A DNA stretch of 64,000 nt from RI-153 sp963752935 (GTDB taxonomy: Bacteria; Chloroflexota; Anaerolineae; Caldilineales; Caldilineaceae): assembly GCA_963752935.1 (NCBI GenBank), contig CAVWAL010000014.1, positions 372,001 to 436,000 of the forward strand, written 5' to 3'. This document shows, one piece after another, positions 1 through 8,642 of this stretch. A program made the position numbers and the translations under genes. The notes below the pieces were generated by a model. That model ran no database searches. It was given only the letters and a program-made list of their open reading frames with translations, and was not told where the DNA came from. Numbering within the stretch: the stretch's first letter is position 1; the number at the start of each line of letters is the position of its first letter.

Positions 1-627
1 CATGTACGCCTCTAGCACCGGCACGTCGAAGCAGTATTGGGTCTGGATGAAGTCTGCGCCGGCCTCGATCTTCTTGGCCAGGCGCAGATGACGAAATTCG
101 CGTGGCGGCGCAAACGGATTGGCGGCGGCGCCGAGGAAGAAGCGAGGCGCCGTCGTCAGTTTGCGTCCACTGAGAAAGACGCCTTCTTGGCACATCGTAC
201 GCGCCGTCTGGAGCAGTTGTATCGAATCAAGATCGAAGACGCGGCGCGCCTCCGGTTGGTCCCCCGCGCTGACATCGTCGCCGGTCAGGCAGAGCACATT
301 CTGCACGCCCATGGCCGCGGCACCCAACAGATCTCCCTGGATGGCGATGCGGTTGCGGTCGCGACAGCTCACCTGCAAGACCGGCTCGTAGCCGGCACGG
401 GTCAACAGCGCACAGCAGCCCAGACTGCTCATGTGGCAGTTGGCGCCCGATCCGTCGGTGGCGTTGACGGCGTCACACACCTCAGACAAGACCAGGGCGT
501 TCTTGTACACATCCTCCGCATCGGCGCTATCGGGTGCGTTCAACTCTGCCGTCACCGCGAACCGACCTGATGTGAGAACACGTTCCAGACGACTGTTGGC
601 TTTAGCCACACGTTGATCTTTGATCAT
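1..627 (-). CDS. Methylenetetrahydrofolate reductase (MetF) family, 3' end outside window
   Basis: This is the N-terminal 209 codons of a MetF-type TIM-barrel flavoprotein, which interconverts 5,10-methylene- and 5-methyltetrahydrofolate in the cytoplasm. Visible landmarks are a first strand 'RFAVTAELNAP', the 'NATDGSGANCHMSS' segment, and 'VSCRDRNRIAIQGDLLG' followed by 'VLCLTGDD', which is the folate/FAD-site region of the family. 'GADFIQTQYCFDV' lies near the left edge. The ATG at 627 gives a start MIKDQRVAK in line with the family; the upstream gene ends 79 bp away on the same strand. It is the third gene of a cluster with a MetV-like protein and an IlvD-type dehydratase, so it may work on C1 units from that pathway rather than in methionine synthesis. 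The C-terminal part is not visible, so fusion to another domain cannot be excluded. Confidence 0.85.
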   Translation of the reverse strand, partial: MIKDQRVAKANSRLERVLTSGRFAVTAELNAPDSADAEDVYKNALVLSEVCDAVNATDGSGANCHMSSLGCCALLTRAGYEPVLQVSCRDRNRIAIQGDLLGAAAMGVQNVLCLTGDDVSAGDQPEARRVFDLDSIQLLQTARTMCQEGVFLSGRKLTTAPRFFLGAAANPFAPPREFRHLRLAKKIEAGADFIQTQYCFDVPVLEAYM

Positions 628-706
628 GGGCTACTCTCGGCGGATTGAACAGGGATCTTCCAACGGCACAAACGCTTCTGTCCCTGCTGGTAGATTGGCG
701 TGTTTG

Positions 707-2431
707 CTAGAACTTCGGCTGCTCTGTGGCATGGACTGGATCGCTGCCGAGCAGGAAGTCGAAATCACAGCCTTGTGGCGCTTGCATGACATGGTCGAGG
801 AATAGCTTCGTATAGCCTCGGGTGTGCTTGCGCACAGGTGGTTGCCAGCCTGACCGTCGCTCGGCCAGCGTGGACTCGTCCACGTGCAGATGAATGCGCC
901 GATTGGCGACATCGAGTTCGATTTCATCACCGTCCTCAACCAGCGCCAATGGACCACCGACGGCGCTCTCCGGTGCGACGTGGAGCACGATGGTGCCGAA
1001 GGCCGTGCCGCTCATGCGGGCATCCGAGATTCGGACCATGTCGCGCACGCCCTGGCGCAGCAACTTGCCCGGAATCGGAAAGTTGCCTACTTCGGGCATT
1101 CCCGGTCCGCCTACAGGGCCGACGTGTTTGAGCACCAATACATCTTCTTCCGCCACATCGAGATCCGGATCGTTAATGCGCGCCTGCAGGTCGTCCATGT
1201 CGGCGAAGACGACGGCGCGACCGCGGTGGTGCAACAGCCTGGCCGACGCCGCCGCGTGTTTGATCACCGCACCATCGGGCGCCAGATTGCCGCGCAGGAT
1301 GGTCAAGCCGCCTTCGGCTTGAATCGGGCTTTCAAAGGAGCGGATTACATCGGGGTTTTCGATGCGGGCGCCGGCCACATTCTCGGCCAGCGTTTTCCCC
1401 GTCACCGTGAGGACATTTCCGTGCAGCAGTGGCAACAATTCTTTGAGGATGGCCGGAATACCGCCCGCGTAGTAGAGATCCTCCATCTGATAGCTGCCGC
1501 TTGGGCGCATGTTGGCCAATAGGGGCGTGCGCCGGCTGATCGTATCGAAGAGATCGAGCGGCAGATCGATGCCCACACGACCGGCAATGGCGGGCAAGTG
1601 CACCACGGCATTCGTGCTGCCGCCCAGTGCACAGAGCAGAGTGATCGCATTCTCAAACGCCTCACGGGTCAGGATCTGTGAGGGCCGCGTCCCCTCGCGC
1701 GCCAGGTCCACAATGCGGCGACCGGCGTGTTCGGCCAGCCGCGTGCGCCGTGAGTCTACGGCGGGGATGGCGCCATTGCCGGGAAGCGTCATGCCCAGCG
1801 CTTCGAGGATCGAATTCATCGTCGATGCCGTGCCCATTACCATGCAGTGACCGGCGCTGCGCACGATGCCGTCCTCAATCTCGCGGTAGGTTCCTTCATC
1901 AAGCGTGCCGGCGTTGAATTCGGCGGTGAGGCGACGGCAGTCGGTGCATGCGCCCAGGATCTGTCCTTTGTAGTGGCCGTTGAGCATGGGGCCGCCGCTG
2001 ACCACGATAGAGGGCAGATCGGCGCTAGCTGCACCCATCAGGGCCGCGGGCGTCGTCTTGTCACAGTTCACGAGCAGGATCACGCCATCCAACGGTTGGG
2101 CGCGGATCATCTCTTCGGTGTCCATGGCGGCCAGGTTGCGCCACAGCATCGAAGTCGGCGTCAGGAAGATCTCGCCTAACGAGATCGTGGGAAACTCCAG
2201 CGGAAAGCCGCCTGCCTGCCATACCCCACGCTTGACGGCTTCGGCCAGATCTTTGAGATGGACGTTGCAATTATTGAGCTCGCTGTAGGTGTTGCAAATG
2301 CCGATGACGGGCCGCTGCATGTCGTCGTCGTCGTAGCCCATAGATTTGAGGAAGGCGCGGTGTGTGAAGCCCGCTACGCCCGACTCGCCGAAAAAGGTTC
2401 CGCTGCGGCTGGCGTCGAGATTTTCGCTCAT
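707..2431 (-). CDS. IlvD/Edd family sugar-acid dehydratase
   Basis: 574-residue Fe-S dehydratase of the IlvD/Edd family, which removes water from 2,3-dihydroxy acids (sugar acids or branched-chain precursors). Three cysteines expected to bind the cluster are visible in 'ELNNCNVHL', 'LVNCDKTTP' and 'GHCMVMGTASTMN'. The last motif and 'LPGNGAIPAVDSRR' resemble arabonate/xylonate-type dehydratases more than biosynthetic dihydroxyacid dehydratase (family knowledge from memory, no alignment run). The frame is open 65 codons further upstream, but the conserved protein begins at MSENLDASRSG, so ATG 2431 was chosen; the ribosome-binding site is weak. It lies between a MetV-like and a MetF-like gene on the same strand behind a GntR regulator, which points to a catabolic operon. 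The substrate is not determinable here. Confidence 0.87.
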   Translation of the reverse strand: MSENLDASRSGTFFGESGVAGFTHRAFLKSMGYDDDDMQRPVIGICNTYSELNNCNVHLKDLAEAVKRGVWQAGGFPLEFPTISLGEIFLTPTSMLWRNLAAMDTEEMIRAQPLDGVILLVNCDKTTPAALMGAASADLPSIVVSGGPMLNGHYKGQILGACTDCRRLTAEFNAGTLDEGTYREIEDGIVRSAGHCMVMGTASTMNSILEALGMTLPGNGAIPAVDSRRTRLAEHAGRRIVDLAREGTRPSQILTREAFENAITLLCALGGSTNAVVHLPAIAGRVGIDLPLDLFDTISRRTPLLANMRPSGSYQMEDLYYAGGIPAILKELLPLLHGNVLTVTGKTLAENVAGARIENPDVIRSFESPIQAEGGLTILRGNLAPDGAVIKHAAASARLLHHRGRAVVFADMDDLQARINDPDLDVAEEDVLVLKHVGPVGGPGMPEVGNFPIPGKLLRQGVRDMVRISDARMSGTAFGTIVLHVAPESAVGGPLALVEDGDEIELDVANRRIHLHVDESTLAERRSGWQPPVRKHTRGYTKLFLDHVMQAPQGCDFDFLLGSDPVHATEQPKF

Positions 2432-2528
2432 TTGGATTTCGCTTTCTAGTGTGAAAGTTGAGAACAGAGATTGAGGATTGTGTGAGGGTATGGATGCCTG
2501 TGGCGACTCTGCTTGTGGCCGGTTGCGT

Positions 2529-3089
2529 TCAGGCGGTTTCAGATCGGGAGCGCGTAGTTGTCTCAGTTCCGATGCGATCCTGATCCCTCGTCCTCGATAC
2601 CCAGCCTTTCGGTGTCTGGACGTCAATACCGTCCAGCATATTAACCCAGGAGGATGTTTCTTGCAGGCTGCGGTTGATGGGGGGTTGAATCAAGTGGATC
2701 TCGCCGCGGTAGATCGCCATGCGGCTGTCGCGCTGCCAGGCCTGAGTCCACACGCAGGGCATCTCGGGAATCACTTCACAGTGACCGTCCTGGCGCACGC
2801 CGCCGCACGGACCGTTGCGCAGGTTTTTGGGGCAGGTCAACGGGCAGGTCATCCCCGTGCTGTGCAGGATGCATTGGCCGCACATGCGACAGTTGAAGAG
2901 GTAGACCTTGGCCGGTTTTTCAATCCAAAGCAACATGCGCTCCGTCCAGCGCGGGTTGATCCGTTTCATCAGCGGGTAGAGACGCTTGATGCCCGTCTCG
3001 GTGGTGCGGTAGAGGGCTTCGAGCAGCCTTGGGTGATCCTTCAACCACTCACTGCCGGCCATTCGTCTGGATTCAGGCATCGTCGACAT
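2529..3089 (-). CDS. MetV-like / MTHFR C-terminal-domain Cys-rich protein
   Basis: 186-residue protein with a compact cysteine-rich core: 'FNCRMCGQCILHSTGMTCPL', then 'CPKNLRNGPCGGVRQDGHCE' and 'CVW'. This pattern matches the family annotated as methylenetetrahydrofolate reductase C-terminal domain (MetV type), which binds iron-sulfur clusters or metal and partners MetF in acetogens. ATG 3089 is preceded by GAGAGGA at good spacing, which favours it over the longer frame beginning at 3134. It is the first gene after the GntR regulator and sits about 100 bp upstream of the IlvD-type gene, with metF following. The low-complexity C-terminal tail (roughly the last 25 residues) is unlike the family. 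The role as electron-transfer partner of MetF is inferred from the family and from the neighbourhood. Confidence 0.8.
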   Translation of the reverse strand: MSTMPESRRMAGSEWLKDHPRLLEALYRTTETGIKRLYPLMKRINPRWTERMLLWIEKPAKVYLFNCRMCGQCILHSTGMTCPLTCPKNLRNGPCGGVRQDGHCEVIPEMPCVWTQAWQRDSRMAIYRGEIHLIQPPINRSLQETSSWVNMLDGIDVQTPKGWVSRTRDQDRIGTETTTRSRSETA

Positions 3090-3191
3090 GTGCAATCCTC
3101 TCGGTGATAATTCGCTGCCCAAATTGAACCGCAAAGCGGTCTACTTTGCAAAGGCGTCTTCGGCGCGTGTAGGAGTGCGCATTTGAAAATT

Positions 3192-3941
3192 CTATAGTTT
3201 GATCAAGACTTCGTCTTGAAAGCCGGTGATGTGCCGGCGCATGACTGCCTGGGCGCGCTGCGCGTCGCGATCTGCCAGCGCAGCCACGATCTGTCGATGT
3301 TCTTCCAATGCACCGTCCAACGTCTTGACCTGATTGATCGTCACATACCAGAGGCGCAAGACATGGCTGTAGAGGGAGTCCAGCGTCTCGGCAAGGATTT
3401 CGTTGCGTGCCGCTTCCGCCAGAAGGATGTGCGCGCGCCGGTCGATTTGGATCAGGAGTTCATTGCGATTTTCTCCCCAATCCGCCGCCAGGGCTATGTG
3501 ATCGGGTGACAGCAGTTCGTTCATCGCCGCGATCTGCCCGGCACTGGCGCGCTCCGCTGCCAGACGCGTCGCCAAAGTTTCCAGTTCGAGGCGAACCTCG
3601 AAGATCTTCTGCAAATTGTCCATATCCAGATCGGCCACGAGCGTACCACGCCGCGGCAGGATCACAACCAGGTTCTCCTGGGCCAACCTGCGCAATGCCT
3701 GACGAATCGGCGTCAGACCGATCTGCAACTCGCTGGTCAAGGTCGCTTCGTCGATAACAGAAGCAGGCGGCAACTCCAGGTGGACGATCTTGTCTCGAAT
3801 GCGGTGATAGGCCGTCTCACTCAATGACAGTTCGCCTGCGCGTGGATAGAACAGCGAAGCCAGACTTTCTGGAATTCCTTGTCGGTCGGGCATCGGTGAG
3901 GGCGGAAGTGGTGAGATAGGATACCGATCTACACTGTCCAT
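3192..3941 (-). CDS. GntR family regulator, FadR/FCD subfamily
   Basis: 249-residue transcription regulator. Residues about 40-105 form the GntR winged helix ('SETAYHRIRDKIVHLELPP', then 'LTPIRQALRRLAQENLV', 'PRRGTLVA'). Residues about 115-245 are the all-helical FCD ligand domain, with regularly spaced acidic/His residues that usually hold a metal and an organic acid. The ATG at 3941 follows GGAGG at 5-6 bp spacing. It heads the minus-strand cluster (MetV-like, IlvD-like, MetF-like) and faces the divergent ABC importer, so it probably controls one or both in response to a sugar acid or related metabolite. That regulon is inferred. A 12-bp palindrome lies 12-23 bp upstream of its start codon and may be an autoregulatory site. 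Confidence 0.9.
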   Translation of the reverse strand: MDSVDRYPISPLPPSPMPDRQGIPESLASLFYPRAGELSLSETAYHRIRDKIVHLELPPASVIDEATLTSELQIGLTPIRQALRRLAQENLVVILPRRGTLVADLDMDNLQKIFEVRLELETLATRLAAERASAGQIAAMNELLSPDHIALAADWGENRNELLIQIDRRAHILLAEAARNEILAETLDSLYSHVLRLWYVTINQVKTLDGALEEHRQIVAALADRDAQRAQAVMRRHITGFQDEVLIKL

Positions 3942-3952
3942 GCAACCTCCGC

Positions 3953-3964
3953 CTGAAATTTCAG
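3953..3964. promoter_or_regulatory. 12-bp palindrome CTGAAATTTCAG in gntR leader
   Basis: CTGAAATTTCAG is a perfect 12-bp palindrome between the GntR start codon and the long divergent intergenic region. Its place just in front of the ribosome-binding site fits an autoregulatory operator, but no binding data exist and a palindrome this short can arise by chance. Confidence 0.3.
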
Positions 3965-4132
3965 TTTTGTTTTTGGAGTAATTGGCGCAACCATATCCGA
4001 AACTTTCGCTGCCGTCAAGTATAAGTTGCTCTGTTTTCTTTGGTTTCGTTGATGTAGCACTGTGATGAAGCGCGAAAAGTGCATTGCCCTTGGTTTTGCC
4101 CGATCTGCCCCTGAATGCTATACTGTGACTAT

Positions 4133-4163
4133 AACGCTAAACAAATCCGATTTGTTTAGCGTT
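4133..4163. promoter_or_regulatory. 31-bp perfect inverted repeat in divergent intergenic region
   Basis: Two 14-bp arms, AACGCTAAACAAAT and ATTTGTTTAGCGTT, are perfectly complementary around a CCG spacer. It lies in the roughly 570-bp non-coding stretch between the GntR gene and the ABC importer. There is no U-tract on either strand, so it looks more like an operator than a terminator. The rest of the stretch (3942-4512) shows a second 15-bp palindrome and no convincing gene; the small open frame across it is not gene-like. Confidence 0.5.
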
Positions 4164-4366
4164 TGGGACAAATATCCTCGAATTGAATCAGTGTTTCCTC
4201 GGCACGTTTCACTATGCATGTTGGAAATCTTTCTGTTGGTTCAGGCTTATAGAAAGCTGAACCCGCAGTAGATATTCAAGTGAATTCCAATTCTTGACTC
4301 GTTCCCAATCTGTGTCATGGGCCACAGAGCCCTACACAAGCTGATTACACAACCCAATGACAATGG

Positions 4367-4381
4367 GCGCTTTCAAAGCGC
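4367..4381. promoter_or_regulatory. 15-bp palindrome upstream of ABC importer
   Basis: GCGCTTTCAAAGCGC is a palindrome with a one-base centre, 132 bp upstream of the binding-protein start codon. It is a candidate operator for the importer operon. No regulator family is assigned. Confidence 0.3.
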
Positions 4382-4512
4382 TTGTTTGTGGCACGGCTGA
4401 ATCTGGCTCATCCCCCCCGCCAACGGATCCCCTTGCCCCTGTTTGTTTTCGGTTGTGCATCCAACCCATCTCAGTCACCTCAATTCACCTTGTTGAAAGG
4501 AGACATTTCATT

Positions 4513-6214
4513 ATGTCGCAATCTGAACCGCGCATTCACCCTCTGGTGTGGAAGGCGCAAGAGCAACTCTCAGAAGGACGGATCAACCGACGCGAGTTTA
4601 TGCGGTATGCTACGCTGTTGGGCACTTCTGTAGGGACGGCCACGTTTTTGGCTGCCTGTGGTACGCCCGGTGCTGCCCCGGCCGCCGATACTGCTTCAGA
4701 TACTACGGAGGCTCCGGCCGAGGCTGCCGCAGAGGGCGGCGTCCAGCGCGGCGGTACGATGCGGATCGCCATGCAGTTGCAGTTGCTCGATCACCCCGCT
4801 CGCCTGTCATGGACACAAGGCGCGAATATTGTGCGCCAGACCAATGAGTACCTGACAGAGACGGGCTCTGACAATATTACACGCCCCTATTTGCTCGAAA
4901 GCTGGGAAGCCAGCGATGATGTGCAGACGTGGACGCTGAACTTGCGTAAAGGCATCACGTTTAACAACGGCGATGAACTGACCGCCGACGATGTACTGTT
5001 CACCTTTGGCCAGTGGCTCGATCCCGAGATCTGGATCATCGATGCTGGGCCTGCTCTCGTATCTCGACGGCATGAACAGCGTGACCAAAGTGGACGACTA
5101 TACCATTCGCCTCGATTTGACCGCTCCGAACATCGGTGTGCCCGAGCATCTCTTCCACTACCCGGCGGTTATCCTGCATCGTGACTTCGAAGGGGACATC
5201 GTGCGGCAGCCGATTGGCACCGGCGCTTTCCTTTTGCAGGAATATGCCGAAGGCGAGCGCGCGGTCTTCACACGCCGTGAAGACTATTGGCGCATGGGCG
5301 AAGACGGTAGCCCGCTGCCCTATCTGGATGAGGTTGTCTTCGTCTCCATCGATAAGGATGCATCTGTGGCCGCCATGCAGTCGGATCAGGTCGATTCGAT
5401 GTACCAGCCGCGCCCGTCCGATTGGCAGGCGCTGCGCGATGTTCCCGACCTGACTGTGCGCTCGGCCAGTACGGCGCAGTGTTTCATACTGCGTATGCGC
5501 GTCGACCTTGAACCCTGGGACGACAATCGCGTGCGTACGGCGCTTAAGAAGTGTCAGGATCGCTCGCGCATTTTACAACTGTCCTACTTTGGCGAAGGCG
5601 ATCTTTCCCTCGACGCCCATGTTGCACCTGTGCATCCGGCCTATGCGCCGCTGCCTATCCCCGAGTACGATCCTGAAGGGGCGATGGCATTGATGGAGGA
5701 GTACGCGGCAGAGAAGGGCATCGAGCTGCCGTTACAGGTGACACTCGCCACCAAGAACGATCAGTCTGAACCGGAGATCGCTCAGGCGCTTAAAGAGATG
5801 GCCCTGCCCGGCGGCTTCGACCTTCAGCTAGACATTACCGAGCCCAACGGCTACTGGGATCGTTGGACGGAAGTAGACCTGGGCATTACGGCATGGACCC
5901 ACCGCCCGCTGGATACGATGGTGCTTCCGTTGGCTTACACGACCGGCGAAGATGGCAATCCGGTACCGTGGAATGAGACGCGCTGGAGTGACGATGAGTT
6001 CGACGCCCTGCTTCTCCAGGCTGAGCGCACGCTCGACGTTGAAGAGCGGCGCCAGATCATGGAACAGATCGAGACGATCATGCAGGACCGCGGGCCAATC
6101 GGCAACAGCTACTGGAACAGAGTGTGGAACATAACCCGCTCCGAATTCCAGAACGTCGTTGCCCATCCCACCGATTACTATCTGCTCTACGAGGTTTGGA
6201 AGCAGGACGCGTAG
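4513..6214 (+). CDS. ABC importer solute-binding lipoprotein, family 5 (frameshifted)
   Basis: Extracytoplasmic binding protein of the peptide/nickel/oligosaccharide family 5. The N-terminus has 'NRREFMRYATLLG' (Tat-like twin arginine) running into a lipobox 'FLAAC', then an Ala/Glu-rich linker and 'RGGTMRIAM'. The binding fold follows ('LLESWEASDDVQTWTLNLRK', 'TADDVLFTF'). At about 5032 the frame changes: reading 'DPEI' then skipping one T restores 'GSSMLGLLSYLDG' and the rest of the protein to 6214, about 567 residues in total. Both halves are well conserved, so a sequencing error is more likely than real decay, but a true pseudogene is possible. ATG 4513 follows AAAGGAG. It is the first gene of an importer operon with two permeases and a fused ATPase. 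The substrate is unknown. Confidence 0.85.
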
Positions 6215-6343
6215 GCAGAACCCATTGGAGACTGGAGACTGGCGGTTCGACGTCCTTATGGTCGAACCGCCAGTCTCCGCCCTCCTGGATGCTAACCTGC
6301 ATGTCCTTCGTCGCTTCCCCAACTTGTTCTGTGAGGAGTACCT

Positions 6344-7642
6344 GTGGCTCGATTCATTATTCGCAGCTTGATCTCTACCCTGGTCACCATGTTTCTGGTG
6401 TCGGTCTTGCTATTCACGTTGATTGAGGTAGGCAGCGGAGACATCACCGTGAGGATCCTGGGGGTCTTCTCGACGCCTGAGCAGCGCGTCTCGTATAGTG
6501 CGCAGCTTGGTCTCAATGCGCCGGCCTGGCAACGTTACCTCGACTGGTTGGTCGGCAATGATTGGCGCGCCGAACAGCGGGTAGGCTATCCACTGGTGAC
6601 GATTGCCAACGAGCAGACCGGCGAACAGGAGTGGTGGGCCGAAGTCGACGGTCAGTTGATGCGTTGGGAGCTGCGCAGCGGCGAGCTTTCCGCATTCATC
6701 CGACAACCGGGTGCAGCGACCGTGCAACAGCCTGCTGAATCCTTTTGGCAAGAGATGCCCGATGGCACAGAGATCTTCTGGGGCGTGAACAATAACAATA
6801 GCGCGGTGAAGTGGGTGCGCGGCGAGGGCGCTGAAGTCTATGTGCTCACCAAAGCGGGGATGCGCAAAGAGGGCGACGGCCCGCAAGAGTACATCCCCTT
6901 GCGCAAAGGCCTCTTGCGCGGCGATCCCGGTGAGTCCTTGCAGACGGGCCGTCCCGTGGCATTGACGCTTTCTACGCGGATCCGCAATACCGCCATTCTA
7001 GCCGGGCTGGCGTTTGTGTTGATCATGCCGCTGGCACTGGTGTTTGGCATTATCGCCGGGGTCAACGAAGGCAAATTTATCGATCGCTTCATCTCTATTA
7101 CAAGTTTGGGGCTGACGGCGACGCCTGAATTTGTCACCGGTATCTTTCTGATTCTCGTCTTTGGCATCTGGTTGAAAGTCTTGCCCGCTGTCTCGGTCTT
7201 TCTGAGCGACCGCGCCATCTTTGAAAATCCAGCCATCCTGGCATTGCCAATCCTGACGCTCACCGCCGTGGAACTGGGCTACGTGATCCGTATGACGCGA
7301 GCCAGCATGGTAGAGGTGATGAGTTCGCCCTACATCCGGACGGCCATCATCAAAGGCATGCCCTATTGGCGAGTGGTGATGCGTCACGCTGTGCGTAATG
7401 CGCTGATGGCGCCCATCACGGTGATCATGCTCCACGTCAACTGGCTGATCGGCGGCATCGTCGTCATCGAAGTGGTGTTTGGCTTTCCGGGGTTAGGCAG
7501 CTATATCTACGACGCCGCCATCTTTGGCGATTTCAACGCCATCCAGGCGGCCGGCATGTTGCTGGTGGTGATCGCCGTCCTCACCCGTCTCATCGGAGAC
7601 CTGGCCTATACGTTCTTGAATCCGCGCATCCGTTACTCATAA
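6344..7642 (+). CDS. ABC importer permease, DppB/OppB type, with large insert
   Basis: 432-residue inner-membrane permease of the dipeptide/oligopeptide (DppB) family. The first membrane helix is 'STLVTMFLVSVLLFTLIEV'. The last five helices and the coupling loop are standard ('ELGYVIRMTRASMVEVMSS', 'HAVRNALMAPITVIM', 'GIVVIEVVFGFPGLGSYIYD'). Between about residues 65 and 200 lies an unusual hydrophilic insert rich in Trp, Gly and acidic residues, making the protein about 100 residues longer than typical DppB. The start is a GTG at 6344 preceded by AGGAG. It lies 130 bp after the binding protein and 37 bp before the partner permease. The insert is probably extracytoplasmic and may contact the binding protein; that is inference. 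Confidence 0.9.
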   Translation: MARFIIRSLISTLVTMFLVSVLLFTLIEVGSGDITVRILGVFSTPEQRVSYSAQLGLNAPAWQRYLDWLVGNDWRAEQRVGYPLVTIANEQTGEQEWWAEVDGQLMRWELRSGELSAFIRQPGAATVQQPAESFWQEMPDGTEIFWGVNNNNSAVKWVRGEGAEVYVLTKAGMRKEGDGPQEYIPLRKGLLRGDPGESLQTGRPVALTLSTRIRNTAILAGLAFVLIMPLALVFGIIAGVNEGKFIDRFISITSLGLTATPEFVTGIFLILVFGIWLKVLPAVSVFLSDRAIFENPAILALPILTLTAVELGYVIRMTRASMVEVMSSPYIRTAIIKGMPYWRVVMRHAVRNALMAPITVIMLHVNWLIGGIVVIEVVFGFPGLGSYIYDAAIFGDFNAIQAAGMLLVVIAVLTRLIGDLAYTFLNPRIRYS

Positions 7643-7679
7643 CCAATCCTTTTTTCTTCTGGAGTTTCTGGAGTTGTAC

Positions 7680-8600
7680 ATGGCTGTTGCCCAAAACTCA
7701 TTACCGTCGCCCACGCGTGAATCGTCATGGCGGCGTGCCTGGAGAAGTAGTTCCATTGTCTTTAACTCCACCGTCGGCACGGTCGGTCTGTCTATGGTGC
7801 TGTTCTGGGTCGTCCTCGCACTGGTCTCGATTGTGTGGACACCCTATCCGCCCAATGCGACCGCTTTCGACCAAAATTTGCCCCCCAATCTGATCAACTG
7901 GCTGGGCACCGACCATCTGGGCCGGGACATCTTCTCGCGGTTGATGGAAGGAACGCAGGTGATCCTGATCAAGACGCGCCTGCCCAACGGCTGGATCCTG
8001 CCGATTGGCGTTGCCATATGGGGCGTGCTTGGCTCACTGTTCATGGGGACTATCCTGGGGCTGAATGCCGGCTACCGCGGCGGCTGGTGGGATCAGATCA
8101 TCATGCAAGTGCTGGACGCCCTGATCGCGTTTCCGCGCATTGTTCTCTATTTGGTGGTGATTGCCGCGCTCGGACAGGGCGATCTGGTGGTGATCCTGGC
8201 CATCACGGTGACCGGCGCGCCCGGTGTGGCCCGGCTGGTGCGTAGCCTGTCCATGGACATCAAGACGCGCGATTATATCCGCGCCGCCGAGACGCGCGGC
8301 GAAAGCGTCTGGTATATCATGTTCCGCGAAATCCTGCCCAACGCGCGTGGCCCCCTGATCGTGGATGCCATGTTGCGGGTCGGCTATGCCATCTTCGCGA
8401 TCGGCACCCTGGGCTTTTTGGGCATCGGCCTGCCCCCACCCGATCCCGATTGGGGGAACATGGTTAACGAAGCGCGACGCTTCATCTTCGCCGATCCGCT
8501 GGCAGTAATCTGGCCATCGCTGGCCATCGCCAGCCTCGTGATCGGACTCAACCTGTTTGCCGACGGTCTTCGCGAAGAGACGACGCGCTATCAGAAGTAA
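7680..8600 (+). CDS. ABC importer permease, DppC/OppC type
   Basis: 306-residue inner-membrane permease, partner of the preceding DppB-type protein. It shows the N-terminal helix 'VGLSMVLFWVVLALVSIVW', the family motif 'WLGTDHLGRDIFSRLMEGTQ', and the coupling loop 'YIRAAETRGESVWYIMFREI' with 'LPNARGPLIVD'. The C-terminal motif 'GIGLPPPDPDWGNMVNEARR' is typical of DppC. ATG 7680 was chosen because it has GGAG seven bases upstream; an in-frame TTG two codons earlier is less likely. It is followed after 42 bp by the ATPase gene. Confidence 0.92.
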   Translation: MAVAQNSLPSPTRESSWRRAWRSSSIVFNSTVGTVGLSMVLFWVVLALVSIVWTPYPPNATAFDQNLPPNLINWLGTDHLGRDIFSRLMEGTQVILIKTRLPNGWILPIGVAIWGVLGSLFMGTILGLNAGYRGGWWDQIIMQVLDALIAFPRIVLYLVVIAALGQGDLVVILAITVTGAPGVARLVRSLSMDIKTRDYIRAAETRGESVWYIMFREILPNARGPLIVDAMLRVGYAIFAIGTLGFLGIGLPPPDPDWGNMVNEARRFIFADPLAVIWPSLAIASLVIGLNLFADGLREETTRYQK

Positions 8601-8642
8601 GCTGACGAACGAGGATTCTATCAATCGGGGGGGCATCAACCT

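Noticed and set aside
37..570. 177-codon plus-strand frame at the left edge
   Set aside because: It is antisense to the MetF-like frame, which carries clear family motifs. The plus-strand product is low complexity.
884..1522. 212-codon plus-strand frame opposite the IlvD-type gene
   Set aside because: It lies entirely antisense to conserved dehydratase motifs, and no family is recognisable.
2478..3107. 209-codon plus-strand frame
   Set aside because: It is antisense to the Cys-rich MetV-like protein, which has a good ribosome-binding site and operon context.
4062..4271. 69-codon plus-strand frame in the regulator/importer gap
   Set aside because: It runs through the 31-bp palindrome, has no ribosome-binding site and no recognisable protein pattern.
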